Shown one piece after another: positions 18,672-28,250 of a stretch of 64,000 nt of DNA (the stretch's first letter is position 1; every line of letters starts with the position of its first letter). The notes below the pieces were generated by a model. It saw nothing but the letters and a program-made list of their open reading frames with translations. It had not been told where the DNA came from and made no database searches. The stretch comes from Kumtagia sp963829135. GTDB taxonomy: Bacteria > Pseudomonadota > Alphaproteobacteria > Rhizobiales > Rhizobiaceae. The DNA lies in assembly GCA_963829135.1 (NCBI GenBank), contig CAWHHO010000001.1, positions 124,001-188,000 of the forward strand, read 5' to 3'. A program made the position numbers and the translations under genes.

Positions 18672-19271
18672 TTGTTGAGGCGGGTGCATCTCTCATCGGC
18701 GATCGTGTTTGTCGGTCTCACGCTGGCCGGATGCGCCGCGCTCGGCGGCGGTACCCCCGTCCTCGACACCTATGACCTCAGCGCTCCCGATGCGCCCGCC
18801 GCGCGCGGAAAAAGCAGCGCACAGATTCTAATTGCCGAGCCGAGCGCGCTGAAGGCTCTGGACGGACAGAACATTGTCATCAGGTCTGGCGCAGGGTCGA
18901 TCCAGAATCTCAAGGGCGCGCAGTGGGCTGATCGGCTGCCACTGGTGGTGCAAGCCAAGCTGGCGGAAGCATTCCAAAGCTCCGGCGCGTTTACGGGCGT
19001 CGGTACACCAGGCGAGGGACTGGCAATCGACTATCAGGTTGTCGCGGAACTTCGCTCGTTCGAGGTCAATGTCGAGGGCGGGACGCATGCGGACGTCGAG
19101 ATTTTCGTGCGGCTTCTGAATGATCGTACTGGGGTGGTGCGCGCCGCGAAGGTGTTCAAGGCAACCGCACCCGTTTCGGGAGGGGGCAACGACACCTATG
19201 TCCGCGCCCTCGACGCGGCGTTCGGCGAGGCCGGCGCCGAGATCGTCAGCTGGGTTAATTCGCTGGTCTGA
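18672..19271 (+). CDS. ABC-type transport auxiliary lipoprotein
   Basis: A 199-residue lipoprotein of the PF03886 (ABC_trans_aux, PqiC/LetC-like) family. The signal peptide ends in the lipobox LTLAGC near residue 21, so the protein should be anchored in the outer membrane. Last gene of the mla operon; a PqiC-like lipoprotein in this place is common in alphaproteobacteria and probably links the MCE shaft to the outer membrane. The start is a TTG at 18672, with a GTG at 18684 as the alternative. No separate MlaC-like gene is present. Confidence 0.85.
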   Translation: MLRRVHLSSAIVFVGLTLAGCAALGGGTPVLDTYDLSAPDAPAARGKSSAQILIAEPSALKALDGQNIVIRSGAGSIQNLKGAQWADRLPLVVQAKLAEAFQSSGAFTGVGTPGEGLAIDYQVVAELRSFEVNVEGGTHADVEIFVRLLNDRTGVVRAAKVFKATAPVSGGGNDTYVRALDAAFGEAGAEIVSWVNSLV

Positions 19272-19380
19272 TCCGCTTGCACCAGTGACTCCCACAGGCA
19301 ACGGTTTGTGCAAGACTGCGCCAGCGACGAACGCCTTAGAATTCTTTTTTATCGATGGCTTTGACTTGTGAAGCCGAAAA

Positions 19381-19454
19381 TGGCTGGGGAACCTGGATTC
19401 GAACCAGGACTAACGGAGTCAGAGTCCGTGGGTCTACCGTTAACCTATTCCCCA
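19381..19454 (-). tRNA. tRNA-Gln (CUG anticodon)
   Basis: A complete cloverleaf of 74 nt including CCA on the minus strand. Acceptor strands TGGGGAA and TTCCCCA, D-loop GGTTAACGGTAGA, anticodon stem ACGGA/TCCGT with loop CTCTGAC (anticodon CTG), T-arm CCTGGTTCGAATCCAGG. It sits between the mla lipoprotein and the UPF0104 gene. Confidence 0.97.
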
Positions 19455-19574
19455 ACGCGAGCGGTATGTCGTGTGAATGACCGTCGGCGTAGAATGCGCT
19501 GCCTTGTAGCCGCGCGAGCGCAGGAGTCAAGCCCGGACATGGGGCGAACGCACGCTCGGGGCCCGCTCCCGACA

Positions 19575-20502
19575 TCATTCGCGGGCGAGCTGCGATCGTT
19601 CGAAGGCGACAACGACGAAAATCGCGAGGATGAGTGGTACGATCAGGTAAAACAGGCGGAAAACCAGTAGCGCGGAAACGACCGCCGTCGGGTTCCATTT
19701 GCGAGAGACCGGCAAGAAACAAGACTTCCAGAACGCCGAGACCACCCGGCGCGTGCGACACCAAGGCCGCCGAGAACGACACTAGGAACACGCCCAACAC
19801 CACCAGAAAGCCCGGATTCCCGGTTTCCGGCAGGGCGAAGTAGATGATGCCTGCCGCCCCGATGAGTTCGACCGGCGCGATCAGCAACTGTCGAAAGACG
19901 ATCCGCAGGCGCGGATAGTGGATTGCGAAGCCGCCGATCTTCAACGGCCGCAGTTGCAGATAGCTGCCGAAAATGTAAACGCAGACGAGCAGCAGGATGA
20001 CGGCGCCGGTGAACCGCGTTGCCGAAACCGGCATGAAGTGGACATAACCGTCGAATACCCTGGGCTCGATGATGAACAGGAGCGCACTGAGCAACGCCGC
20101 TCCCAGCGCGAATGTGAACGAACACAGCGCTACCAGCACGCCGATCTCCTGCGGGCTTAGCCCTTGCGTCTCATAGGCGCGATAGCGGATCACCGCGCCT
20201 GACAGAACCGAACCGCCGATATTGTGCGCCAGGGCATAGGTCGTGAACGAACATAAGGTTATGAACGAAAACGGCACTTTGCGCCCGAGATGCGAAAGTG
20301 CAATGTGGTCGTAGCCGGCGAGAGCAAGATAGGCGACGACCGAGCAGCAGGCTGCCAGCATCCATCGGTAGGGCGGGATGGCCGCGAGGCTTCCGCCCAG
20401 CTCTTCGAGAGACATCCCGCGCAGTTCGCCATACAGGATCCAGATCGAAAACCCGACGGCTGAAAGCCCCACAACCGGCCAGACGATCGTCTTCAATTTC
20501 AT
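19575..20502 (-). pseudogene. UPF0104 / LPG-synthase-TM family membrane protein with one frame error
   Basis: A polytopic inner-membrane protein related to the N-terminal flippase-like region of MprF, with about eight hydrophobic segments. Conserved VSHAPGGLGVLEVLFLAGL lies near residue 270. Right after it the frame shifts at about 19693: an extra C or G in CCCGACG. The continuing frame VVSALLVFRLFYLIVPLILA completes the last helix and stops at 19575. With one base removed the protein is 308 residues and intact. I treat this as a probable sequencing insertion. Function in envelope lipid handling is inferred from family only. Confidence 0.8.
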
Positions 20503-20719
20503 CGCGCCAGGGCCATCGGCTGATTATCGCTATCTCTGTCGGCAGGCTGGGCTGCACCTGCGCGAGGATATGGTGCATGTCCCTCCACCCGCAAGTCATT
20601 GCGACAATTCGATGACTCCCACTTGGTGATTTTCGCATCCGCTGTTATGGTCCTCTCAACGCAAGATAACTGGCCTGCTGCAGCCGCTTGGTTCGCGCGG
20701 TGCCGGAAGGAAGATAACG

Positions 20720-22087
20720 GTGGAAGACCCTGAAACCGGCGGAACGGCGCTGGGAAGCGGGGGGTCTGAAAGCACGCGAGCCCGATCTGGCGCTCGCAGC
20801 AGGCGGCGTGGACGGCGTTCCGAAAATGCCGTTGCCAAGCCTTCTGCGGTCCTGGTGGGACAAGCTGAAGGCATCCCGGACAGTGCCCAGAGAACCAGGA
20901 AGCGGCGGAAACGCAAGCGCGGCCGGAAGGTCTTTGCGCCGGGTGGTCTCAGCGTCGATTCCGTCCGCCAATCTCAGGATACGAGCGCAAAGCCGGCACG
21001 GCGCGCTGCGAACGGCGCCCGCCCGGACGCGCTTGAACTGCGTAGGCAGAGCCTGCCACTCGCGACGAACTCCAGTCGTGAGTTGCCTGTCTTCGCCGCA
21101 CTCGATCTCGGTACAAACAACTGCCGGCTGCTGGTTGCCATACCTACACGGCCCGGGCAGTTCCGGGTCATCGACGCATATTCGCGCATCGTCCGGCTGG
21201 GCGAGGGGCTGTCGGCCAACGGACGCCTCGGCGCCGCGGCGATGGACAGGGCCATCGAGGCGCTGAAAATCTGCGGCGAGAAGCTGCGCAACCGCACGAT
21301 CCGACGTGCCCGGCTGGTCGCTACGGAGGCATGCCGTTCGGCCGAGAATGGACGGGAATTCCTCAACCGCGTCAAGGATGAAGCAGGGATCGACCTCGAA
21401 ATCATCGATCGGCGCACCGAAGCCCGGCTCGCCGTGTCGGGTTGCGGTTCGCTGGTCGAGCGCGAGACCGATGCCGTTGTGCTGTTCGATATTGGTGGTG
21501 GGTCCTCGGAAATCGCGCTGATTGACCTGTCTCGTCACCGGTCTCCGCGGCTGGCGAATCACATCGTCTCATGGACCTCCCTCCCGGTTGGGGTGGTTTC
21601 GCTCGCCGAGCACTACGGGGGGCGGGAGATCACCCGCGAGACCTTTGCGGCAATGGTGACGCATGTCCGGAAAATGATCGAATCCTTCGACGGACGGCAC
21701 CGCCTGAGTCACTTGATGAAGGGATCACGCTTCCACCTGCTCGGCACATCGGGAACGGTCACGACACTCGCCGGCATTCACCTCGGCCTCGAACGCTATG
21801 ACCGCAGGCGCGTCGATGGCTTATGGATGGACAATGACAATGTCGACCGGATGATCGAGACGCTGATCGGCTGGGACTTTGGCCAGCGCGTCGCCAACCC
21901 GTGCATCGGCGCCGACCGAGCCGATCTGGTGCTTGCGGGCTGTGCTATTCTTGAGGCGATCCGCGCGCAATGGCCGTCGCCGCGGCTTCGCGTGGCTGAC
22001 CGTGGGCTACGCGAGGGCATTCTGAGCGAACTGATGGCTGACGAAGGGGTCTGGCGGCGCAGTGTGCCAGGAGGAGGGCGGCCGTGA
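20720..22087 (+). CDS. ppx: Ppx/GppA-family exopolyphosphatase
   Basis: A 455-residue protein. About 120 N-terminal residues are Arg-rich and low complexity (SGARSRRRGRRS, RTRKRRKRKRGRK). The ASKHA-fold phosphatase follows: FAALDLGTNNCRLLVA near 130, catalytic RLVATEACRSAENG, FDIGGGSSEIALI, and LLGTSGTVTTLAGIHLGL. It hydrolyses polyphosphate or pppGpp. The GTG start follows GGAAGG. It overlaps rlmE by 4 bp; a ppx-rlmE pair is common in rhizobia. The basic N-terminus is unusual and might bind polyphosphate or nucleic acid (inference). Confidence 0.9.
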   Translation: MEDPETGGTALGSGGSESTRARSGARSRRRGRRSENAVAKPSAVLVGQAEGIPDSAQRTRKRRKRKRGRKVFAPGGLSVDSVRQSQDTSAKPARRAANGARPDALELRRQSLPLATNSSRELPVFAALDLGTNNCRLLVAIPTRPGQFRVIDAYSRIVRLGEGLSANGRLGAAAMDRAIEALKICGEKLRNRTIRRARLVATEACRSAENGREFLNRVKDEAGIDLEIIDRRTEARLAVSGCGSLVERETDAVVLFDIGGGSSEIALIDLSRHRSPRLANHIVSWTSLPVGVVSLAEHYGGREITRETFAAMVTHVRKMIESFDGRHRLSHLMKGSRFHLLGTSGTVTTLAGIHLGLERYDRRRVDGLWMDNDNVDRMIETLIGWDFGQRVANPCIGADRADLVLAGCAILEAIRAQWPSPRLRVADRGLREGILSELMADEGVWRRSVPGGGRP

Positions 22088-22788
22088 CAGACAAGCCGGT
22101 GAAGCAAGGCCCAGGGCGCGTCCTGCGCACGAAAATCAAGAAAAAGAGCGGTCTCAAGGAATCGTCGCGTCGCTGGCTCGAGCGGCACATGAACGATCCC
22201 TACGTCCAGCGCTCGAAGGCAGAAGGATATCGCTCGCGCGCAGCCTACAAATTGAGCGAGATCGACGACAAGCACAAGCTTATCAAGCCTGCCTCGCGGG
22301 TCATCGATCTGGGCGCGGCGCCCGGCGGCTGGTGCCAGGTTGCTGCTCAGCGAACGAAGTCGACCGACGAGCAGCCGAAGGTAGTTGGTATCGACTATCT
22401 CGAAATGGATCCGGTGCCAGGCGCCGTTCTGCTGCAGATGGACTTTCTCGAGGCAGACGCGCCGGCAAAGCTGATGGAGGCGTTGGGCAGCGAACCGGAC
22501 CTCGTGCTTTCGGATATGGCGGCGCCGACCACAGGCCACCGCCGAACCGATCATTTGCGGACCATGTATCTCTGCGAGGTCGCTGCGGATTTTGCAATTT
22601 CCGTGCTGAAGCCAGGCGGTCATTTTCTCGCAAAGACCTTCCAGGGCGGCACGGAAACGGAATTGCTGGCGCGGCTTAAACAGCATTTCCGTTTCGTGCA
22701 TCACGTGAAGCCGCCGGCCTCACGCGATGAATCCGTTGAGCTTTATCTCTTGGCTCGGGAGTTCAAGGGCCGCGCTGGCCAAGGCTGA
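22084..22788 (+). CDS. rlmE: 23S rRNA (uridine-2'-O)-methyltransferase RlmE/FtsJ
   Basis: A 234-residue SAM-dependent methyltransferase that modifies U2552 of 23S rRNA. Motif I is VIDLGAAPGGWCQVA (about 76-90). The K-D-K-E catalytic set is visible: SRAAYKL, LVLSDMAAPTTGH, GHFLAKTFQGG and RDESVELYLLA. The Lys-rich N-terminus (KIKKKSGLKESSRRW) is usual for rhizobial forms. The GTG overlaps the ppx stop, so translation is coupled. Confidence 0.95.
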   Translation: MTDKPVKQGPGRVLRTKIKKKSGLKESSRRWLERHMNDPYVQRSKAEGYRSRAAYKLSEIDDKHKLIKPASRVIDLGAAPGGWCQVAAQRTKSTDEQPKVVGIDYLEMDPVPGAVLLQMDFLEADAPAKLMEALGSEPDLVLSDMAAPTTGHRRTDHLRTMYLCEVAADFAISVLKPGGHFLAKTFQGGTETELLARLKQHFRFVHHVKPPASRDESVELYLLAREFKGRAGQG

Positions 22789-22797
22789 ACTCTGAGT

Positions 22798-24213
22798 TCA
22801 GACCTCCTCGGACTCGGGCGTTTTCGTCATCGCCACACGCTGGCGATGGCCGGACACCTGCGCACCGGCATTCGCGGGCATGAAGATGAACGGCAGGATA
22901 GATGTTGCCGAGATGCATGCGACAATCACGAACCCCCAGGAGAAGTCGTGAGGCGTAAGGCTGCCGCCATGAAGGAACGTTCTGACTTCCAGGATCCCGC
23001 CTCCGACGGCGACCCCAAGAGCCACCGTGATCTGCTGAAAGACCGAGGCAATCGCTGTTGCCTGGCTGGCCTGACGGTCGTCAACCTCGGCGAAGACCAG
23101 CGCATTGGAGGCGGTGAAGAACAGCGATCGCAGGAAGCCGCCACCCACCAGTACGGCGATTATGATGCTCGCAGGTGTGTAGGGGGTGAAAAGCCCGTTC
23201 GCTGCGATGAAGCAGGACGCAATCAGGCCAGCCGTGATCAGCACCAGCCTGAACCCGCCAAACTGCAAGGCCGTCTTTGCCAGGAACTTCATGCCGATGG
23301 CTCCGAAGGCCGTGGCGAATGTCAGCATGCCGGACTCGAAAGGGGTCTTTCCGAAGCCGAGCTGGAACATCAGCGGCAACAGGAAGGGCACCGCGCCATT
23401 GCCGATACGGAACAGCGATCCGCCGAGAACAGCGGCGCGAAAGCCCGAATTGGCAAACAGCCGCAGGTCGAGGATCGGATGTTCGGCCTGGCGTGAATGC
23501 CGCAGATAGAGCAGTGCCGAGCCCAGCCCTGCAGTAAGAGTCAGCACGCCGACGATCGGGGGCAGGGCGGGCAGGCTGACGACAGACAGGCCGAAGACCA
23601 CGCCGGAGGCAGCGATGCCGGACAGCACAAGGCCCTTCAAGTCGAGGGGCGGGGTACCTGAAAGTTCAACCTCGGGGAGGAAGCGGGTGGCCAAATAAAT
23701 TCCGATAAGGCCTATCGGCACATTGATCAGGAAGATCCAATGCCATGTGAAGTAAGTGGTGATGAAGCCACCAACCGGCGGGCCGACCAGCGGGCCAATG
23801 AGGCCCGGTACGGTGAGCCATGCCATTGCACCGACCAGATCATTGCGTGGCGTCGCCCGCACCAGTACGAGGCGGGCGAGCGGCGTCATCATCGCGCCGC
23901 CCATCCCCTGCAACGAGCGCGCGGCTACGAACGCGCCGAGCGACCCGGAGACGGCGCAGGCGATAGAGCCGACAACGAACACGCCGATTGCCATGCGGAA
24001 GATGCGCTTTGCACCAAATCGGTCGCCCATCCAGCCGCTGATCGGAATGAACACGGCGAGGGAAACGAGATACGCCGTCAGCGCAAGCTTCAGGGCGATC
24101 GGGCTGGTGCCGATGTCCGTGGCAATTGCCGGCAGCGAAGTGGAAATCACGGTCGAGTCCATGTTTTCCATGAACAGGGCGACCGCAAGGATCAGCGGGA
24201 CAGTACGTTGCAC
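22798..24213 (-). CDS. DHA2-type MFS drug-efflux transporter
   Basis: A 471-residue major-facilitator protein of the EmrB/QacA 14-helix type. Motif C/D1-like sequence MENMDSTVISTSLPAIATDI in helix 1 and GWMGDRFGAKRIFRMAIGVF (motif A) are clear. WLTVPGLIGPLVGPPVGGFI (motif C) supports drug/H+ antiport. The GTG start follows CTGGAA; an ATG 15 codons in is possible. No MFP partner gene is adjacent. Substrates cannot be read from the sequence. Confidence 0.88.
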   Translation of the reverse strand: MQRTVPLILAVALFMENMDSTVISTSLPAIATDIGTSPIALKLALTAYLVSLAVFIPISGWMGDRFGAKRIFRMAIGVFVVGSIACAVSGSLGAFVAARSLQGMGGAMMTPLARLVLVRATPRNDLVGAMAWLTVPGLIGPLVGPPVGGFITTYFTWHWIFLINVPIGLIGIYLATRFLPEVELSGTPPLDLKGLVLSGIAASGVVFGLSVVSLPALPPIVGVLTLTAGLGSALLYLRHSRQAEHPILDLRLFANSGFRAAVLGGSLFRIGNGAVPFLLPLMFQLGFGKTPFESGMLTFATAFGAIGMKFLAKTALQFGGFRLVLITAGLIASCFIAANGLFTPYTPASIIIAVLVGGGFLRSLFFTASNALVFAEVDDRQASQATAIASVFQQITVALGVAVGGGILEVRTFLHGGSLTPHDFSWGFVIVACISATSILPFIFMPANAGAQVSGHRQRVAMTKTPESEEV

Positions 24214-24362
24214 GTTCCAGGTTCCGGTCGGGAAAGGTCGGCTGCAACCTATCTAGGTTTCACGCAAAGGGGCAGGTGGTCCAGTCGCGAAGAACGAGCA
24301 GTCCAACCGGGGCGGCAGAGATTTCGTCAACACGCGCTTCTACGCGGGCTTATTAAGCGGCC

Positions 24363-25118
24363 TCAAATCAACTGCATCCCCTTCATGCTGACCACGCCGT
24401 TCCTGCCGATGATGAGATGATCGATCACCGCAATGCCGAGCGGCTTTGCGGTCTGAACGATTGTCTTCGTCATCTCGATGTCTGCGCGCGACGGGCTGGG
24501 ATCGCCCGATGGGTGGTTATGCGTGAGGATGATGGCGGTGGCCGAGAGCTCGAGCGCGCGCCGCACGACCTCGCGCGGGTATACAGGCGTATGGTCTACC
24601 GTGCCAGTCTGCTGCACTTCATCGGCAATCAGGGCGTTTTTCTTGTCGAGGAAAAGAATACGGAATTGTTCCCGGCTCTCGAATGCCATTGCTGCCTTGA
24701 CATAGTTTAACATCTGCTCCCACGACGACAGGACCTCGCGGCCCCTGATCGCGTCACGCGTCATCTTCTGTGCAGCCGCAGCGATGATCTTGAGGTCGAG
24801 CGCGGCTCCTTCGCCCACGTCCTCGACTTCGCGCAGGAGATGTTCGGGCGCACCCAGCACTTCCGCGAACGATCCGAAGCGTTTGAGCAGCGCCTTGGCG
24901 CGCGCCTTCGTGTCGGCGCGGGGGATAGACCGGAACAGCAGCAGTTCGAGCAACTCATAATCGGCAAGCGCACCCGCGCCTGCCTCGCGAAAGCGCTGGC
25001 GCAGGCGGTCTCGGTGGCCCGAGTGGGGCGAGGGCATCGCATGCCTGGCGGGCGACCGGGAAGCCTTCGGAGATCGCTCCGGAAACAGGTCGCGTTCGTC
25101 GAATTCATTGTCTGCCAT
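24363..25118 (-). CDS. radC: RadC/JAMM-family protein
   Basis: A 251-residue RadC protein. The N-terminal helix-hairpin-helix part (LADYELLELLLFRSIPRADT) is followed by the MPN domain with the zinc JAMM motif LTHNHPSGDPSPSRAD and a downstream Asp, and it ends GRNGVVSMKGMQLI. Despite the name, a direct role in DNA repair is doubtful; the domain is metalloprotease-like and the substrate is unknown. The start at MADNEFDERDLFPE follows GGGGAA; the frame is open 11 codons further. Confidence 0.92.
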   Translation of the reverse strand: MADNEFDERDLFPERSPKASRSPARHAMPSPHSGHRDRLRQRFREAGAGALADYELLELLLFRSIPRADTKARAKALLKRFGSFAEVLGAPEHLLREVEDVGEGAALDLKIIAAAAQKMTRDAIRGREVLSSWEQMLNYVKAAMAFESREQFRILFLDKKNALIADEVQQTGTVDHTPVYPREVVRRALELSATAIILTHNHPSGDPSPSRADIEMTKTIVQTAKPLGIAVIDHLIIGRNGVVSMKGMQLI

Positions 25119-25200
25119 GCTGCATTCCCCGCCGACGCGAGTTTTCAGCAAGTCACTGCGAAGTTCAAGCGATCAGTTTGCTCAAGGCTGTGGACGATCG

Positions 25201-26028
25201 TCAGGCGGCCAGGCCGGGCCGGTCCAGTCCGGCTGGCGACAGAGTGAAGACTTCACAGCCCTCCGCAGTGACACCGACGGTGTGCTCATATTGCGCCGAC
25301 AGCGAACGGTCGCGGGTCACGGCCGTCCATCCATCCGACAGCACTTTTACATGCGGGCGGCCAAGATTGATCATCGGCTCGATCGTAAAGATCATGCCGG
25401 GCCGCATTTCGACCCCTTCATGCGCGCTTCCATAGTGCAGAATATTCGGAGCGTCATGAAACAGCCGGCCGACACCGTGACCGCAGAAATCCCGGACGAC
25501 GGAGCACCGCTCATGTTCAGCAAAGCTCTGGATCGCGGCGCCGATAGCCCCCGTGCGCGCACCGGGGCGGACAGCGGCGATGCCGCGCATGAGGCATTCA
25601 TGCGTGACTTCGAGCAGGCGCTCGGCTGCGCGCTTGACGACCCCAACGGGATACATGCGGCTGGAATCGCCATGCCAGCCATCCAGGATGAAGGTGACAT
25701 CGATATTGACTATGTCGCCGTCGCGCAGTGGCTTGTTGTCGGGAATCCCGTGACATACCACGTGATTGATCGATGTGCAGGACGACTTCGTGTAGCCACG
25801 ATAGTTCAGTGTGGCCGGCATTGCCCGGTGATCCATGCCGAACTCGAAAACGAACCGGTCGATCGCCTCGGTTGTTACACCGGGCTGCACCATGCCGGCG
25901 AGTTCATCAAGGCAGTGGGCGGTAAGCTTGCACGCCTTGCGCATCCCGGCGAACGCCTCTTCGCCGTAGAGCTTTATCTGTCCGTTGTTGCGGGCCGGCG
26001 CGACGTCGGCATCGAGATAGGTGACCAT
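25201..26028 (-). CDS. map: Type I methionyl aminopeptidase
   Basis: A 275-residue cytosolic enzyme that removes the initiator Met. Metal ligands: DIVNIDVTFILDGWHGDSS (two Asp), GHGVGRLFHDAPN (His), FTIEPM (Glu) and AQYEHTVGV (Glu). The start is at MVTYLDADVAPA; the frame extends 14 codons upstream without a ribosome site. It is in the same direction as radC, about 80 bp before it, a common rhizobial pairing. Confidence 0.95.
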   Translation of the reverse strand: MVTYLDADVAPARNNGQIKLYGEEAFAGMRKACKLTAHCLDELAGMVQPGVTTEAIDRFVFEFGMDHRAMPATLNYRGYTKSSCTSINHVVCHGIPDNKPLRDGDIVNIDVTFILDGWHGDSSRMYPVGVVKRAAERLLEVTHECLMRGIAAVRPGARTGAIGAAIQSFAEHERCSVVRDFCGHGVGRLFHDAPNILHYGSAHEGVEMRPGMIFTIEPMINLGRPHVKVLSDGWTAVTRDRSLSAQYEHTVGVTAEGCEVFTLSPAGLDRPGLAA

Positions 26029-26126
26029 CGGTTCTTGGCGACAAGAGGGAACAAGTGCCTCATGTGACACCGGACAGCGTAAGCTTCAAGACCAAAAATG
26101 TCCGCTTCACGCAACGAGAAGCGCGG

Positions 26127-26162
26127 GCCTTTCCTCTCCCATTCGAAAGGGTGAGGAAGGGC
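26127..26162. repeat. Imperfect 14-bp stem hairpin (REP-like)
   Basis: GCCTTTCCTCTCCC (26127-26140) and GGGTGAGGAAGGGC (26149-26162) pair over 14 positions with one mismatch and one G-T. The 8-nt loop contains the palindrome TTCGAA. It lies between map and hdeD, with no T run on either side, so it resembles the dispersed palindromes of rhizobial intergenic DNA more than a terminator. Confidence 0.6.
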
Positions 26163-26237
26163 TTGTCGCTTTGGACGCTCTCGCGCTTTCAATGTCTGAA
26201 AGGGATGGATCACATCCCGCCGGCTTCGAGTTGTCGC

Positions 26238-26801
26238 CTAGCGCCTGAGGGCAAGGCCGACCGCGATCAGGGACCAGCCCTGAAAAATGAGGTCGATGGC
26301 AAGAAACAATCCAAGTATCCAAAGGCTATTCACCGGCCAGCCGACCGCGATGACAAGGCCTGCGAGCGCCGTAATGACACCACCCGCGGTGATCCAGCCC
26401 CATCCTTTTTCAGGCCGGTGGGAGACACCGACCCACGCGCGCAGGATGCCAGATGCAAAAAGCGCGCAAGCGAGGAGGAGGGTTAAGACAGCAGATGCCA
26501 GAAGCGGATTGATAAAGGCGAAAATGCCCGCCAGGGCGTAAAGCAGGCCGCTCAAAAGCCAGTAGAAGAAACGTCCCCAAGTCTTGACGCCAAAAGCGTG
26601 GATGAGTTCGGCCGCGCCGGCCACCAGCATCATGGCGCCCACCCAGTAGACGGACGCTACTGTAGCGACGAGAAGATTGCCGAAGGCGATGCCTCCGAAG
26701 ATCAGCATCACCACGCCAAGCGCGACGAACCAGCCCCACTTTGATTTGACTTCTGCGACATTGGTACCGAGATGGCTGGACGGAGCAATATTCGAACTCA
26801 T
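26238..26801 (-). CDS. HdeD-family membrane protein
   Basis: A 187-residue DUF308/HdeD protein with six hydrophobic helices arranged as three repeats (VALGVVMLIFGGIAFGNLLV; YWVGAMMLVAGAAELIHAFG; WILGLFLAIDLIFQGWSLIA). HdeD protects E. coli against acid at high density; the role in rhizobia is unknown. The start follows GAGGGGAGA. Alone in its transcription unit. Confidence 0.88.
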   Translation of the reverse strand: MSSNIAPSSHLGTNVAEVKSKWGWFVALGVVMLIFGGIAFGNLLVATVASVYWVGAMMLVAGAAELIHAFGVKTWGRFFYWLLSGLLYALAGIFAFINPLLASAVLTLLLACALFASGILRAWVGVSHRPEKGWGWITAGGVITALAGLVIAVGWPVNSLWILGLFLAIDLIFQGWSLIAVGLALRR

Positions 26802-27060
26802 CGACTTCTCCCCTCAAGATCCGATTGTTCCAATTCGTGGGCGCATGCCGCTACCCACATCCAATGCACTTGTATTCCCAGCCCCATGAAGCCCGGTTTT
26901 CAGTCGATTGGCAATATCGGCTCCATTCGCATAAGCGATAAACGGAACCACATGCGCGCCTTGCGGGTTTGCGGGCGTCGCCGCAAGCCCTGGCGTGGGC
27001 TTACCTTCACGCCCGAAGTCGGGCTAGTGTCTTGTTGGTAATCCAAGGGAGGAATTGAGG

Positions 27061-28050
27061 ATGAGAGTATCAACTCTGACCCGTCGCGCGAGTTTGGCGC
27101 TCGCCTTATCGCTGCTTTCCGCAACGATGCTCGGTGCGCCGTCGCACGCGCAGGATTTCCCGGACCGCGTCGTTACTCTGGTCGTACCATTTGCAGCGGG
27201 CGGCTCCACCGATCTTGTAGCGCGGGTCCTTGCGGCCAAGATGTCAGACATTCTCGGCCAGCAGGTGGTGGTCCAGAATGTGGGTGGCGGTGGCGGGAGC
27301 ATAGGGGCAGCCAATGTCGCGCAGGCGACTCCCGACGGCTACACGATCCTCATGGGCACAGTGGCGACGCACGCGCTGAACCCGCTCATGCTGAAAACCA
27401 AGCCATACGACGCGGAGAAGGATTTCGCGCCGATCTCGCTTCTGGTCGTCGTGCCCAATGTGCTCGTCGTCAACCCGCAACTGCCGGCAAACAACGTCAA
27501 GGAGTTGATCGACCTGCTGAAGGCCAGCCCGGGTCAGTACAGTTACGCATCGTCGGGCAACGGTACGCCATTGCATCTGTCGGGCGAGCTATTCAAGAAA
27601 ATGGCCGGCGTTGACATGACCCACATCCCCTACAAGGGCGCAGGTCCTGCGCTCAACGACGTTTTGGGCAACCAGGTGCCCATCATGTTCGACAACCTGC
27701 CATCCTCTTCGTCCCATATTAAGGGCGGCACATTGCGTGCGCTTGGCGTTACCACCAAGGATCGGGCCGAGTCGTTTCCGGATGTGGCGACCATCGCCGA
27801 GACGATTCCCGGCTATGAAACCTATACCTGGAACGCACTTTTTGCGCCGGCCGGGACGCCGCCAGAGGCTGTTGCCAAGCTTAATCAAGCCGCGATCGAA
27901 GCTATGAAGGACGGCAAGGTGAAGGAGCGGCTCGACGAATTCAGCGCCCGGGTCGTAGGCTCCACTCCAGAAGCGTTGTCTGCGCACGTAAAAGCCGAGA
28001 TCGAAAAGTGGACGCCCATCGTCAAAGAGGCGAACATCCAGATGGAGTGA
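27061..28050 (+). CDS. TctC/Bug-family tripartite tricarboxylate transporter receptor
   Basis: A 329-residue periplasmic receptor with a signal peptide (ends at APSHAQ, about residue 32). Bug features: PDRVVTLVVPFAAGGSTDL at the mature N-terminus, NVGGGGGSIGAANVAQA, and YASSGNGTPLHLSGE. Bug proteins bind small carboxylates. No TctA or TctB membrane gene is nearby, so this is an orphan receptor, as is common for the family. The ATG at 27061 follows GGGAGG. Confidence 0.9.
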   Translation: MRVSTLTRRASLALALSLLSATMLGAPSHAQDFPDRVVTLVVPFAAGGSTDLVARVLAAKMSDILGQQVVVQNVGGGGGSIGAANVAQATPDGYTILMGTVATHALNPLMLKTKPYDAEKDFAPISLLVVVPNVLVVNPQLPANNVKELIDLLKASPGQYSYASSGNGTPLHLSGELFKKMAGVDMTHIPYKGAGPALNDVLGNQVPIMFDNLPSSSSHIKGGTLRALGVTTKDRAESFPDVATIAETIPGYETYTWNALFAPAGTPPEAVAKLNQAAIEAMKDGKVKERLDEFSARVVGSTPEALSAHVKAEIEKWTPIVKEANIQME

Positions 28051-28125
28051 TCGCATCGGGCCTGGGCATCGCATGGGGGCGGGGCCGGTTCTGAAAAACT
28101 GGGTGACATTCCGCAGTGTGCGTGC

Positions 28126-28163
28126 CAAGAAAAATGGCTCAAGCAAGGGGTACATTTTTCTTG
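28126..28163 (+). terminator. Candidate terminator hairpin after the Bug receptor gene
   Basis: CAAGAAAAATG (28126-28136) and CATTTTTCTTG (28153-28163) are perfect 11-nt inverted repeats with a 16-nt loop, 75 bp after the TctC-like stop. The stem is AT-rich with the T run inside its right arm, so it is not a textbook terminator; an operator for the next gene is the alternative. Confidence 0.4.
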
Positions 28164-28250
28164 ACCGGATCACCAAAAGCCCCGGAATTGCTTGATAGGC
28201 GCGCGCCAAGTGGCGTCGTTGTTCCGAACTTCTCGATGGGCGGGGAGTTC

